From NCBI GenBank assembly GCA_945863115.1, contig CAMAYZ010000002.1:91237-155236 (forward strand): a stretch of 64,000 nt of DNA, written 5' to 3'. Below are positions 45,594-54,138 of this stretch, one piece after another. How positions within the stretch are numbered: position 1 is the first letter of the stretch; every line of letters starts with the position of its first letter. The translations under genes and the position numbers were made by a program. The DNA is from Bifidobacterium breve (GTDB lineage Bacteria > Actinomycetota > Actinomycetes > Nanopelagicales > Nanopelagicaceae). The notes beneath the pieces are model-generated. The model made no database searches, was not told the origin of the DNA, and saw nothing but the letters and a program-made list of their open reading frames with translations.

Positions 45594-46504
45594 TATTTCT
45601 CTTCAATCTCGGCGCGACTTGGTGGATTAGCGCCAGCACGTGAACAAGTTATCGATGCTGCCTTTGCTGCGCGCGTTAAAACTTCGCGCAAAACTTCACC
45701 ATACAAAGAAGATAACCCACGTTCGACAATCGCTTCGACAACAATTGCCCCAACAGTGTCGCCGGCACCAACAGTGTCCGCAACTTCAACTTTCACACCA
45801 GGCACAGTTACTGAACCTTCTTTGGTGATTCCAATCAGGCCATAACTTCCCTTTGTAATAATCACTAAAGCCGCACCCTCGTTAAGCCATTGCGCTGCAA
45901 TATCTGTGTGCTCGCGATCTGGATACAACCAAGCCAGATCATCTTCACTGACCTTTATCACTGCAGAAATCGCGGTCCATCTGGCAACCGCTGCTTGGTA
46001 TTTAGTGCGATCACTAACAACTGATGATCGAACATTTGGATCAAAAACTATTGGTGCAACTGTTGAAACTTTTCGAGCCCATTCCAACAAGATTGTTGCA
46101 GCTGGTTCAACAATTGTTGCAAGCGTTCCAATCTGCAGAACAGCTGGTTTTATTTCTAGCGGATCAGGCAACCAATCGTGCGCAAAATCAAATGTTGCCG
46201 ATCCTTCGATTGCAAAAACATAAGAAGCAACACCTGCGGCATCGAGTGAAACATCTGCGGTGCAAGTTGGCTTATCAGTGAAGTGCGCATACTTTAAATT
46301 CACACCGGCATATAACAATTCTGCTTTTGCTTTTTCGCCATAAGCGTCACTTGAAATTCCATCAATAAAATAAGAATCAAAACCCAGCAACGCAAGCGCT
46401 TTAGCAGTGTTTGCCGGTCCGCCACCAACAATTGCAATCTTCTTCTCGCCCCGCGGAATCAAATCGATTAAAACTTCTCCGCAGACCCAAATCTCTTTAC
46501 TCAA
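45593..46504 (-). CDS. PfkB-family sugar kinase
   Basis: This 303-aa protein has the N-terminal signature ALIDLIPRGEKKIAIVGGGPANTAKALALLGFDSYFIDGIS and the C-terminal ATP/anion-hole motif VEVADTVGAGDTVGAIVVEAI with the catalytic Asp. It resembles fructokinase or ribokinase-type enzymes. The product before it (UPF0303) overlaps by 4 bp (ATGA), and aldose epimerase follows. The group probably handles one imported sugar. The exact sugar is not readable. Confidence 0.88.
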   Translation of the reverse strand: MSKEIWVCGEVLIDLIPRGEKKIAIVGGGPANTAKALALLGFDSYFIDGISSDAYGEKAKAELLYAGVNLKYAHFTDKPTCTADVSLDAAGVASYVFAIEGSATFDFAHDWLPDPLEIKPAVLQIGTLATIVEPAATILLEWARKVSTVAPIVFDPNVRSSVVSDRTKYQAAVARWTAISAVIKVSEDDLAWLYPDREHTDIAAQWLNEGAALVIITKGSYGLIGITKEGSVTVPGVKVEVADTVGAGDTVGAIVVEAIVERGLSSLYGEVLREVLTRAAKAASITCSRAGANPPSRAEIEEK

Positions 46505-47013
46505 GCCATCTCACCTTTGCGCGCTAGATATTCAGTCAAAACTTCAACACCGAGCAAATGATCCTGAACTTGAGGCAATCCACTAATCAACAAAATTCCT
46601 GCTAAACCTTTACCTGCAACATTAATTGGCAATCCGCCACCATGAATCGCATATTGCTCTTCCTCAACACCATGCTTTGCAAACCAATCAATATTTGTTT
46701 CTTCTGCCAAAACTCGTTCGTGCATGGATGAATGCCCGGTCAGTAAGACAACTCGCGCTTTACGCCCCATCCACCAATCATTCGTCGTATCTGTCCCAGG
46801 CAATGAAGCATGAAAAACAATCCACTCACTAATTCGAACTTCGATTGCTGGATTAATTCCACGACTTGTCGCAAGCTCATACGCAATCTTCCCAATTTCA
46901 AGCGCCGCAGCAATATCAAATGCCGGCAGAACTAAAGCGTTCTCTTCGGCCTTTAAACCAGCGCTGGTAAATCCGCCAGTTGTTCCATTGATTTTGTCAT
47001 TCTCATCGGCCAT
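46501..47013 (-). CDS. UPF0303 / heme-degrading-domain-like protein
   Basis: This 170-aa protein has FDIAAALEIGKIAYELATSRGINPAIEVRISEWIVFHASLPGTDTTNDWWMGRKARVVLLTGHSSMHERVLAEE and HGGGLPINVAGKGLAGILLISGLPQVQDHLLGVEVL, the pattern of the UPF0303 (YBR137W-like) group related to GlcG/HbpS. The family fold is known but the reaction is not firmly set. Its ATGA overlap with the kinase gene suggests a role in the same sugar pathway. Confidence 0.8.
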   Translation of the reverse strand: MADENDKINGTTGGFTSAGLKAEENALVLPAFDIAAALEIGKIAYELATSRGINPAIEVRISEWIVFHASLPGTDTTNDWWMGRKARVVLLTGHSSMHERVLAEETNIDWFAKHGVEEEQYAIHGGGLPINVAGKGLAGILLISGLPQVQDHLLGVEVLTEYLARKGEMA

Positions 47014-47086
47014 GCCCCAAGCCTACCGACCACAAAACAGTTGATTGCCCCCAAGAATTCAAGCGTATTGATGCGCCATTTAAGCC

Positions 47087-47224
47087 TTACTTCTCATTCA
47101 CCCAGTCAAAAAGCGCCTTAACAATCACGGCGGTCACTGTGGTGTGTTGAATCTTTGCCTTAGTTTTGGCTTTCTTCCATAAAACATCAGGGATACGCAC
47201 TGATCTTGGTGGGGTGATTGCCAT
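47087..47224 (-). CDS. 45-aa ribbon-helix-helix-like DNA-binding mini-protein
   Basis: Missed by the ORF track because of length. ATG 47224 encodes MAITPPRSVRIPDVLWKKAK, then TKAKIQHTTVTAVIVKALFDWVNEK, and ends with TAA at 47087-47089. A basic beta-strand (PRSVRIPDVLW) followed by two helices is the MetJ/Arc/CopG pattern of antitoxins and plasmid or phage regulators. No toxin gene is adjacent; a recombinase fragment starts 98 bp away on the opposite strand. I take it as a mobile-element remnant or a small regulator. Confidence 0.65.
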   Translation of the reverse strand: MAITPPRSVRIPDVLWKKAKTKAKIQHTTVTAVIVKALFDWVNEK

Positions 47225-47321
47225 GAGATTCACCCTACGCCTTTATTAAATTAAATGCGAGGGGCAAAGTCCAATAAACCGCAATTATATAGTTCACATT
47301 ACGAAATCTATACATGGGCAA

Positions 47322-47630
47322 GTGAAGTCCAAGGCGGGAATGCTATCGGTTCCACATGTTTCAGAGTTCAAGGTATTTCCTAAGACGCCGAAGGCTTTAC
47401 GGCGTGAACTTGCTGAACATGGAGCTCACATTCACAGCCTTCGGCACACATATGCCTATCTTCTAAAAACTTCGGGGGTGCATGTGACAACGGCACAAAA
47501 GTTGATGGGGCATGCTGATCCTGGTGTGACATTGGGGATTTATACCCGCTTCCGAGACGAGGAAATCGATCATGCGGGGGCGGCGATTATGGATTCACTG
47601 CGTGGGAAGAGTGATTATTTATTGTTTTAG
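47322..47630 (+). pseudogene. Tyrosine recombinase (integrase), C-terminal catalytic fragment
   Basis: These 102 residues hold the second half of the catalytic domain: HIHSLRHTYAYLLKTSGVHVTTAQKLMGHADPGVTLGIYTRFRDEE, with the H-x-x-R box (HSLRHTYA), the GH box and the catalytic Tyr in IYTR. The N-terminal DNA-binding domain and the first catalytic Arg are absent. Codons upstream of the GTG are open to 47250 but do not look like integrase. It is therefore a broken gene, and marks the left edge of the AT-rich island. Confidence 0.85.
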
Positions 47631-47703
47631 GGAACTTGCTCTCGTTTGGCGAGTCAATGAAATCTATTTACTATATAGAAAGAACTTCTATTATCCTCGC
47701 CTT

Positions 47704-48540
47704 ATGAAAAAAATCTTGAGAATGATTTTAAAGACTTTTGGCATAGTGGTTATAAAGCACGAAAATATGAAAATTCTTTCAAATGAATTAGACATCTATA
47801 GAAACTTAAAAAATTCACTGGAACTAGTCACTAAAGTTCCCATCAGTCAGCAAAATATCTTCCAAGATTTATTCTTTAAAAATTTCCAGTACTCTCGCGC
47901 GCAAATTTTGCAAGATGTCTTTGTACTCGCCGTTCTCGGATCAAAAGAAAATGGATATTTTGTTGAGGCGGGTGCCTCTGACGGGTTGGATTGCTCAAAT
48001 ACATACTTACTGGAAAAGAAATTTGGCTGGAATGGACTACTCATTGAGCCCTCGAAGATGAGTTTTGAAAGCATTCAAACGAATAGAAGTGCTAACGCCC
48101 TTAATTTAGCTTTATTTTCAACGTCAGGATTGTCTATGCAATTTAGAGAAACCACATCCCTAGGTTTATCTTCTCTTGCTGATTTCTCAAATAACGACTA
48201 CATGTCAGGTGAACGTATCAACCAACAACTTTATCAAGTAGAGACAATCACATTGCAGGATGCTTTAAATAAAGCCCATGCGCCAACTATGATTGATTTT
48301 CTATCGCTAGATACTGAAGGTAGCGAATTCGAAATTCTTAAAAATTTTGATTTTAATACTTATGAAATATCAGTCATATGTTGTGAGCATAATTATTCGG
48401 AGCAACGCGATTTTATCTATCAGCTTTTGGTAAAAAATGGGTTTAATAGGGTATTAACTGAGATATCTGGATATGACGACTGGTATATCAATACTGAGAT
48501 ACAGGATAAATGCCGCAATAGGGGCCTTAATTTCGATTAA
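47704..48540 (+). CDS. FkbM-family methyltransferase
   Basis: ATG 47704 (MKKILRMILKTFGIVVIKHEN) is chosen; the upstream 44 codons come from the integrase region and are not family-like. The 278-aa protein has GYFVEAGASDGLDCSNTYLLEKKFGWNGLLIEPS (SAM-binding acidic loop) and IDFLSLDTEGSEFEILKNFDF (FkbM motif). FkbM enzymes O-methylate sugars or polyketides. First gene of the glycan island; it probably methylates a surface sugar. Confidence 0.87.
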   Translation: MKKILRMILKTFGIVVIKHENMKILSNELDIYRNLKNSLELVTKVPISQQNIFQDLFFKNFQYSRAQILQDVFVLAVLGSKENGYFVEAGASDGLDCSNTYLLEKKFGWNGLLIEPSKMSFESIQTNRSANALNLALFSTSGLSMQFRETTSLGLSSLADFSNNDYMSGERINQQLYQVETITLQDALNKAHAPTMIDFLSLDTEGSEFEILKNFDFNTYEISVICCEHNYSEQRDFIYQLLVKNGFNRVLTEISGYDDWYINTEIQDKCRNRGLNFD

Positions 48541-48558
48541 AAGTTGTATATTTCCCCA

Positions 48559-49791
48559 ATGAAAATTGCCGTAATTGGGCTGGGCAAATTAGGCCTCCCG
48601 TTAGCTTTATTGCTTTCCAAAAGAGACCATGATGTCCTTGGAATAGACACTAATAAATCGAGAATCACCTCGATTGAAGAGGGGGTCGTGGAAAACGAGC
48701 CTGGATTGTCTGCCCTATTAAAAGAAGTAGAACGCAAAAATTTTGAAGTGACGAATAAATTTGATACAAAGATTACAGAGTGCGATTTAATTTTTCTTAT
48801 TCTTCCTACACCTTCAAAAATAGATCACAAATTCTCTTCCGAATTAATAAAGGATTCCATTTTAGAAATCGTTTCAATGAAGTTCAAAACGAGTTTAGTA
48901 GATATTTGCATAGTTTCAACAGTTAATCCTGGGGATTCTAGGGAAATTGAAAAAATTATCGCAAAAAGTTCTGCAAAATCGGAGACTAAGTTTAACCTCT
49001 ATTATTCTCCCGAATTTATTGCTTTAGGAACGATTATTAAGAACATGGAGAATCCTGACAGCATACTTCTTGGTGAGCATAAAGTGAATTCTATCGGTGG
49101 GGATAAAATTGTGAATGTGCTAAAAACTTTGGCTCTAAACGAGCCAAAAATATGCAGAATGTCACTAACCTCAGCAGAAATAACAAAAATTGCAATCAAT
49201 TCTTATGTAACAACTAAAATTAGTTTTGCTAATTTTATCGGTGAACTAGCCGATAAATTTCAAGAAGCCGATAAATTTTCAATCTTGCAATCCATAGGAT
49301 CAGATTCAAGAATTGGTGAAAAATATTTAAGGCCAGGGCTTGGCTTTGGAGGTCCTTGTTTCCCCAGAGATAACCGAGCAATTGCGGCCATGGCTAAGGA
49401 GGTTGGCGTTTCTGCAGACATAGCAATTGCAACAGATAAAGTAAATATTAGACAACCAGAAATCAGGGCAAACGAGATTTCTGAACGTTTTAATTTTCAG
49501 CCCAACAAGAATATTCTTCTTCTCGGACTTTCGTATAAGTCTGGAAGTTATGTGGTTGAAGAGTCTCAAGCGATTATGCTAGCCAACGAGCTAAATTCAA
49601 GAGGTTTCAAAATCAGCGTTTTCGATCCAATTTCCATAGATTTTGCAATTGATAAATTAGATAAAAATATTGAAACTTACAAAATTGACGAAGGTGTTGA
49701 GAAATTTGATTTAATCATTAACGCAGTAGCGTCCACTGATTTCGAAAGTATAACTTCTCTCATACCGCAGGAAAAATATCTCCGACTGTGA
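48559..49791 (+). CDS. UDP-glucose/GDP-mannose dehydrogenase-family protein
   Basis: ATG 48559 (MKIAVIGLGKLGLPLALLLSKRDHDVLGIDTN) begins the NAD-binding domain (410 aa). The central domain has EITKIAINSYVTTKISFANFIGELADKF and LRPGLGFGGPCFPRDNRAIAAMA, where Cys in GPCFPRD is the thioester residue. The C-terminal domain follows: NILLLGLSYKSGSYVVEESQAIMLANEL. It oxidises a nucleotide sugar C6 alcohol to the acid, giving a uronic acid donor. It lies 18 bp after FkbM; 1 bp separates it from the convergent GT11 gene. Confidence 0.87.
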   Translation: MKIAVIGLGKLGLPLALLLSKRDHDVLGIDTNKSRITSIEEGVVENEPGLSALLKEVERKNFEVTNKFDTKITECDLIFLILPTPSKIDHKFSSELIKDSILEIVSMKFKTSLVDICIVSTVNPGDSREIEKIIAKSSAKSETKFNLYYSPEFIALGTIIKNMENPDSILLGEHKVNSIGGDKIVNVLKTLALNEPKICRMSLTSAEITKIAINSYVTTKISFANFIGELADKFQEADKFSILQSIGSDSRIGEKYLRPGLGFGGPCFPRDNRAIAAMAKEVGVSADIAIATDKVNIRQPEIRANEISERFNFQPNKNILLLGLSYKSGSYVVEESQAIMLANELNSRGFKISVFDPISIDFAIDKLDKNIETYKIDEGVEKFDLIINAVASTDFESITSLIPQEKYLRL

Positions 49792-50727
49792 TTAATCGAT
49801 AAATTCAGATTTAAAGTTCAAGCTATCTACAAACGAGGATTCAGAAACCTTTAAGCCAGGATATTCGAATGCATCCCCAGTTTCTGTGGTCCAGTTTTTG
49901 AACCACGGCTTTGGAATATAGCCGATTCCTCCGTTCGACATAGCAAGCATGGCCCCCCACCAAGAGAACGTGCTGTTTGCGGCAACCACAACATCTGCCA
50001 AGCTCATTAGTTTGAAGCATTCCAATTCATTTAACTCATTTGGACCTATTAACCTGTCAATTTCAACATTTTTCATTAATTCTTGTGAACCAATTAAATC
50101 ATCCGTGATTGCTATGACAAAAATACTTTGAGGGACTGACCTGCGTATTTCGTCCAGAATTTTTTTATAGTATGACTCACCGAGAATTCCCATAGTTGAA
50201 TGACTTCTCGCTAAATCACCAATTCTGAAATGAAGAACTATAAGTTTGGTTTTATCGGCAAAAAAGTCATTAGTAAAAAGGGGAAGGTCAATTTTTTTTA
50301 AACTCTGATTCATTTCATCACTAATCTCCATCCAGATAGGCTCTAGATAGCGCCAATTCTGAAAATATCCAGAAACAAGAAAATCTCTTTTCTTCTTCTT
50401 AATTCTTTTCATAAAAGTGAATTCGGTTCTTTCTAAAACCAAGAAAAATTCAACGAAACTCGCAATTCTTCTAGAAAGTATTTTTTTGCCTCTAATTCTT
50501 CTTAAGAATCGAAAAATTATTTTGTGGTGGTTTTTACTTACTTTATCCTTGACTATTTCTAAGTGAGGGCAGAATTTAACGACTTCTCCTAGTAGTAGCG
50601 GACGATCAGCTCTTGGTTTAGGGTCAGGAAACAAATAAACCTTCTCTTCTCCAAGTGATCTAACATAGTGAGCAAAAGCGAACTGGAAAAGCTGATTTCC
50701 AAAACCACCATCTAGCCAAATACGCAT
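49792..50727 (-). CDS. GT11-like glycosyltransferase (alpha-1,2-fucosyltransferase family)
   Basis: This 311-aa protein starts MRIWLDGGFGNQLFQFAFAHYVRSLG, like the GG(L)GNQ(M)FQYA motif. It also has LIVLHFRIGDLARSHSTMGILGESYYKKIL, like the HxRRGDY box, and ADVVVAANSTFSWWGAMLAMSNGGIGYIPKPWF, the NSTFSWWGA box. These are the three GT11 motifs, with a changed central one (RIGDLA). It likely adds a 6-deoxyhexose from a GDP-sugar to a glycan. Confidence 0.83.
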   Translation of the reverse strand: MRIWLDGGFGNQLFQFAFAHYVRSLGEEKVYLFPDPKPRADRPLLLGEVVKFCPHLEIVKDKVSKNHHKIIFRFLRRIRGKKILSRRIASFVEFFLVLERTEFTFMKRIKKKKRDFLVSGYFQNWRYLEPIWMEISDEMNQSLKKIDLPLFTNDFFADKTKLIVLHFRIGDLARSHSTMGILGESYYKKILDEIRRSVPQSIFVIAITDDLIGSQELMKNVEIDRLIGPNELNELECFKLMSLADVVVAANSTFSWWGAMLAMSNGGIGYIPKPWFKNWTTETGDAFEYPGLKVSESSFVDSLNFKSEFID

Positions 50728-50781
50728 TCGAAACCCCTATGTCAAAATGGATAAATTGAACCTTTGGGCTATATTACAGAT

Positions 50782-51525
50782 ATGTATCAGAGGTTCAAAC
50801 TAATTGCAAAAGTCTTTCTATTTAGAGTTGGTCTCACTGTTCGTTTTTCCAAACATATGCCGACAACATCGAAATTCCTTGATACTTTTAAAGACAAGGT
50901 TGACTTGGTTTTATATGTAGGGGCTAACAGAGGCCAAATGGTTAATACATATTTGAACTTATTTCCAGGTATCCCAATTGTCTTATATGAGCCTGATAAG
51001 AAGCTCGCCTTAGAATTGAAAGAGCTATTTCATTCGGTTGAAAATGTTTCGGTTAAGCCATGTGCGGTTGGTGATAGAAACGAAATGAAATCTTTCTATA
51101 TCTCAAGCGGAACTGACGGGCAATCTTCGTCATTGCTCAAAATGGGTCAAAGACATTTAGACTGGTCGCCCGAATCAAAACAAGATAGAGAAGAAAATGT
51201 AAAAGTTGTAAGGCTCGAAGATGAAGGGTATGGTCAATACAAAAATATATTCCTGAAAATTGACGTCCAAGGTTACGAAATGGCTGCCATGGCTGGTTTA
51301 GGTGCACTATTTAACAATTTAATTGCAATAGACAGTGAAGTCTCCTTTGAATCACTTTATGAAGAGGATTCTGATTGGATAGAGATCTGCAAGTTAATTG
51401 AAAGCAAGGGATTTAGAACATACCAAATTGATCCATGGTTTCATGACCACACAAATAAAAATGAATTGATGCAAGCAGATATTAGATTCGTAAGAAAAAA
51501 TTTAATTAGTAGAAATAATGATTGA
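50782..51525 (+). CDS. FkbM-family methyltransferase (second)
   Basis: ATG 50782 (MYQRFKLIAKVFLFRVGLTVRFSK) is taken instead of the upstream TTG (247 aa). The SAM-binding motif DLVLYVGANRGQMVNTYLNLFPGIPIVLYEPD and NIFLKIDVQGYEMAAMAGLGALFNNLIAIDSEVSFESLYE are FkbM hallmarks. It differs from the copy at 47704 and belongs to another subgroup, so two different hydroxyls may be methylated. It converges on the first GT25 gene with a 24-bp overlap. Confidence 0.86.
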   Translation: MYQRFKLIAKVFLFRVGLTVRFSKHMPTTSKFLDTFKDKVDLVLYVGANRGQMVNTYLNLFPGIPIVLYEPDKKLALELKELFHSVENVSVKPCAVGDRNEMKSFYISSGTDGQSSSLLKMGQRHLDWSPESKQDREENVKVVRLEDEGYGQYKNIFLKIDVQGYEMAAMAGLGALFNNLIAIDSEVSFESLYEEDSDWIEICKLIESKGFRTYQIDPWFHDHTNKNELMQADIRFVRKNLISRNND

Positions 51526-52308
51526 TCCTAAATCAAATTTTAGCCTGCTGTGCTCACCGGTTGATACAGGCGTATCATCTTGTATCGCGTAACTAAGGGT
51601 AGTTCTGGCAATTAATATATTCCTAGCCACAGAAAGAACTATCAAAGAAAGATCCGCCCCCATAAGTGTGGGCTTATTATAATTTAGTAAGACTGATGCG
51701 GCTTTTCTATTAATCAAGTAACAGTGCGTCCCTGCTTCAAATCCCTCAACTAACGGCGAGGATAAACCCAGAATTTGCTCATTTAACATGAACATTTCCA
51801 GAATTCTTTCCGATCGATTTAATCTAACCTTGAGTTTATTAAATACATCTGAACTACTGGCTACTTCAATAAGTAAAGTAACCAAAAGTCTCTTGAACTT
51901 CATCTTCGTTCGAAAAATCTTGTCCTGTTGTCCCGAATCTAATTTTCCTTTTGTAGTTAGATACCCAAATTGTAAAATATCAATTCCGGAAACGGAGGAT
52001 TTTATGACTTTATTTAAAAATTCAACACCTTTGTTTACGAATAGAACATCATCTTCGAGGACCACACAGTATTCATCACCTGATTCTAGAAAAAGATCCA
52101 AAACTTTCATATGAGAGTGCCAATTTGCTACGTTGTTCGCCGGAGCAAAAATTGGGCCCCCCAATTTTTTCACTTCTCTTCCAGTCACGGCTGATACGCG
52201 AATAATCTCAGTCTCTAAACCACAAGTGCGACTCATGACATTGGCTAACCTGTCAGGGCGACTATCCATGTTAATCAAATATACTTGACACCTATTCACT
52301 TTAGACAT
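51502..52308 (-). CDS. GT25-family glycosyltransferase (first of tandem pair)
   Basis: This 268-aa protein starts CQVYLINMDSRPDRLANVMSRTCGLETEIIRVSAVTGREV. Then NWHSHMKVLDLFLESGDEYCVVLEDDVLF carries the acidic metal site (EDD) and GTHCYLINRKAASVLLNY is the usual late block. GT25 enzymes are best known in Gram-negative lipooligosaccharide; in actinobacteria they are less common. It overlaps the second GT25 gene by 8 bp. Sequence identity between the two is moderate, mostly in these motifs. Confidence 0.84.
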   Translation of the reverse strand: MSKVNRCQVYLINMDSRPDRLANVMSRTCGLETEIIRVSAVTGREVKKLGGPIFAPANNVANWHSHMKVLDLFLESGDEYCVVLEDDVLFVNKGVEFLNKVIKSSVSGIDILQFGYLTTKGKLDSGQQDKIFRTKMKFKRLLVTLLIEVASSSDVFNKLKVRLNRSERILEMFMLNEQILGLSSPLVEGFEAGTHCYLINRKAASVLLNYNKPTLMGADLSLIVLSVARNILIARTTLSYAIQDDTPVSTGEHSRLKFDLGSIIISTN

Positions 52309-53134
52309 TGGTTCGCAAACTTATAGAGGAAATAGATTTTGCTTGGCTACACATAGATTTGCTGGTCCGTAAAATTTTAAAATTCTTCCCTCGAGCAACA
52401 CCCATGAAACATAAATCTGCGGGCAAAAATACCGGGCTATTGAAAGTGCTCATAACTGAAGCAAGTTCGCGGCTAATAACATAAGCATGAGCTCCGGCTT
52501 CAAATGAATGATAAACCAAAGGATATTTAACCTGCAATTGAGTTCTAATTCTTCTCTCGTTAGAAAAATAATTATTAAACTTGTTAAGTTTATTCCTTAA
52601 TTCGGAATTCAAGCCTATTTCGATTTTTGATACCGCAGAAAGAAACACAAGGAGAAAGGAACGAGAAAATCTAATCCAATTCCTGTAAACTATGTCAATT
52701 CTAGCCAGCGCGTAACCAATGCATTTTCCGAGATTAAGTAAGTTAAATGGTGCGGGATCGAATTCCACGTGATGTAAGGAAATTCTTTTTGATTTAAGAT
52801 ACCCAATTTGAAATAAGTCTATCCCTCTAAAATTAGAAGAGGTAATTCCTTCTAACCACTCTAAGACTTCCCTTGTTATTAGTGCATCATCTTCAAAAAC
52901 TACAGCATGTGAATTCTGAGATTCAATCAATAACTTATACACTTTTTGATGTGACCTCCAGCAGGCAATTACCTCAGCAGGCGCAGAAATATTTGATCCA
53001 ACCTCGGAACCACTAACCGCTGCTACTCTCTCAATTGATAAATCAGATTCTTGGAATTGACCAACAAATGATTCAAGCCGGTCTTTCCTTTTCTCTAAAT
53101 TTATAAAATATATACCTACTCCTGATAGTTCCAT
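52301..53134 (-). CDS. GT25-family glycosyltransferase (second of tandem pair)
   Basis: This 277-aa protein has GIYFINLEKRKDRLESFVGQFQESDLSIERVAAVSGSEV, ACWRSHQKVYKLLIESQNSHAVVFEDDALI and GAHAYVISRELASVMSTFNSPVFLPADL. The architecture matches the neighbour, so the pair arose by duplication and drift. It lies between the first GT25 gene and a GalE-like epimerase gene (11-bp gap) on one transcript. Confidence 0.84.
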   Translation of the reverse strand: MELSGVGIYFINLEKRKDRLESFVGQFQESDLSIERVAAVSGSEVGSNISAPAEVIACWRSHQKVYKLLIESQNSHAVVFEDDALITREVLEWLEGITSSNFRGIDLFQIGYLKSKRISLHHVEFDPAPFNLLNLGKCIGYALARIDIVYRNWIRFSRSFLLVFLSAVSKIEIGLNSELRNKLNKFNNYFSNERRIRTQLQVKYPLVYHSFEAGAHAYVISRELASVMSTFNSPVFLPADLCFMGVARGKNFKILRTSKSMCSQAKSISSISLRTNV

Positions 53135-53145
53135 ATTCGAAATAA

Positions 53146-54075
53146 TTATTTACTTTTAGCTAATAAATTAATCTTAATTAATTCATTTTTCAAGTAATCG
53201 TTTAAGTGCACAGTTGGTTCCCAGCCAAGAACTTTTTTCGCCTTGCTTATATTGGCTTTTGTTTCCTTAGCTTCGCCGATTCTGTCGGGAACATAAACGG
53301 TATGGCTAGAAATCATTTGCGCAATTTCATTAATTGAGTAGTTGCTTCCTGTTCCAATATTGATAGTGGTTCCAAATTTATAGTCCTCTAATTCGTCTCG
53401 GCACGCCAAAAGGTTCGCCCTCACAACGTCTTCAACATTCGTGAAATCTCGTTTTTTCGTTCCATCGCCAACTATTGTTAGTGGTTCGCCAGAAAGAAAC
53501 TGCCTTAAGAAAATTCCAATGACTGGCGCATATACTCCCTTTAATGGCTGATTCTTTCCGTACACATTAAAGTATCTAAAAACTACAGTCTCTAAGCCGA
53601 ACAATTCCGAATACATCGCACATAGTTTTTCACCGGCTATTTTTGAAACTGAATACGGATTTAGGCAATCATCTGCCTGATCCTCTGAATTGGGAGTTAG
53701 ATTTTTGCCATACCCGGAAGAACTAGAAGAATAAATTACTCGAGACACCTTGGCTTCTCTGCTGCATTGTAAAACAGTCGCAGTTCCCAATACGTTAGAT
53801 TTAACAGCTAACAATGGATTAATAATTGCTGGTTGAATTCTAGCTTCAGCAGCAGTGTGAATTACAAAATCAGTATTTTCGTACAATTCTCTTGTTTTTT
53901 CATAATCAGTAACGTCTAGATGGTAATTCTGCGCCTCTTTATTCCAAAAAAATTCTTCGTGGGCATCAGAACTCTCATTGTCAATAACGGAAACTTTTGC
54001 GCCCTGCTCAAGCAAACTGTTTACTATGTTGGAACCTATAAATCCCGCACCACCCGTTACCAAGAACTTTTTCAT
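53146..54075 (-). CDS. NAD-dependent epimerase (GalE-like)
   Basis: This 309-aa extended SDR has FLVTGGAGFIGSNIVNSLLEQGAKVSVIDN (Rossmann), SSSSSGYGKNLTP (catalytic Ser region), NPYSVSKIAGEKLCAMY (YxxxK) and RYFNVYGKNQPLKGVYAPVI. It resembles UDP-glucose/UDP-GlcNAc 4-epimerases but could also be a dehydratase. It supplies a nucleotide sugar to the GT25 genes that follow on the same strand. Divergent from the GME-like gene (63 bp). Confidence 0.86.
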   Translation of the reverse strand: MKKFLVTGGAGFIGSNIVNSLLEQGAKVSVIDNESSDAHEEFFWNKEAQNYHLDVTDYEKTRELYENTDFVIHTAAEARIQPAIINPLLAVKSNVLGTATVLQCSREAKVSRVIYSSSSSGYGKNLTPNSEDQADDCLNPYSVSKIAGEKLCAMYSELFGLETVVFRYFNVYGKNQPLKGVYAPVIGIFLRQFLSGEPLTIVGDGTKKRDFTNVEDVVRANLLACRDELEDYKFGTTINIGTGSNYSINEIAQMISSHTVYVPDRIGEAKETKANISKAKKVLGWEPTVHLNDYLKNELIKINLLAKSK

Positions 54076-54138
54076 AATTGGATTGTATTATCTATCACTC
54101 GATTTTTCAGTATTTTAGTGTAAAGTAGAAGCATTCTT

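Noticed and set aside
47087-47224. Full toxin-antitoxin pair
   Set aside because: The RHH protein resembles an antitoxin, but no toxin-like ORF is next to it on either strand.
47572-47703. Upstream 44-codon extension of the first FkbM gene
   Set aside because: Overlaps the integrase fragment and shows no family similarity; ATG 47704 fits.
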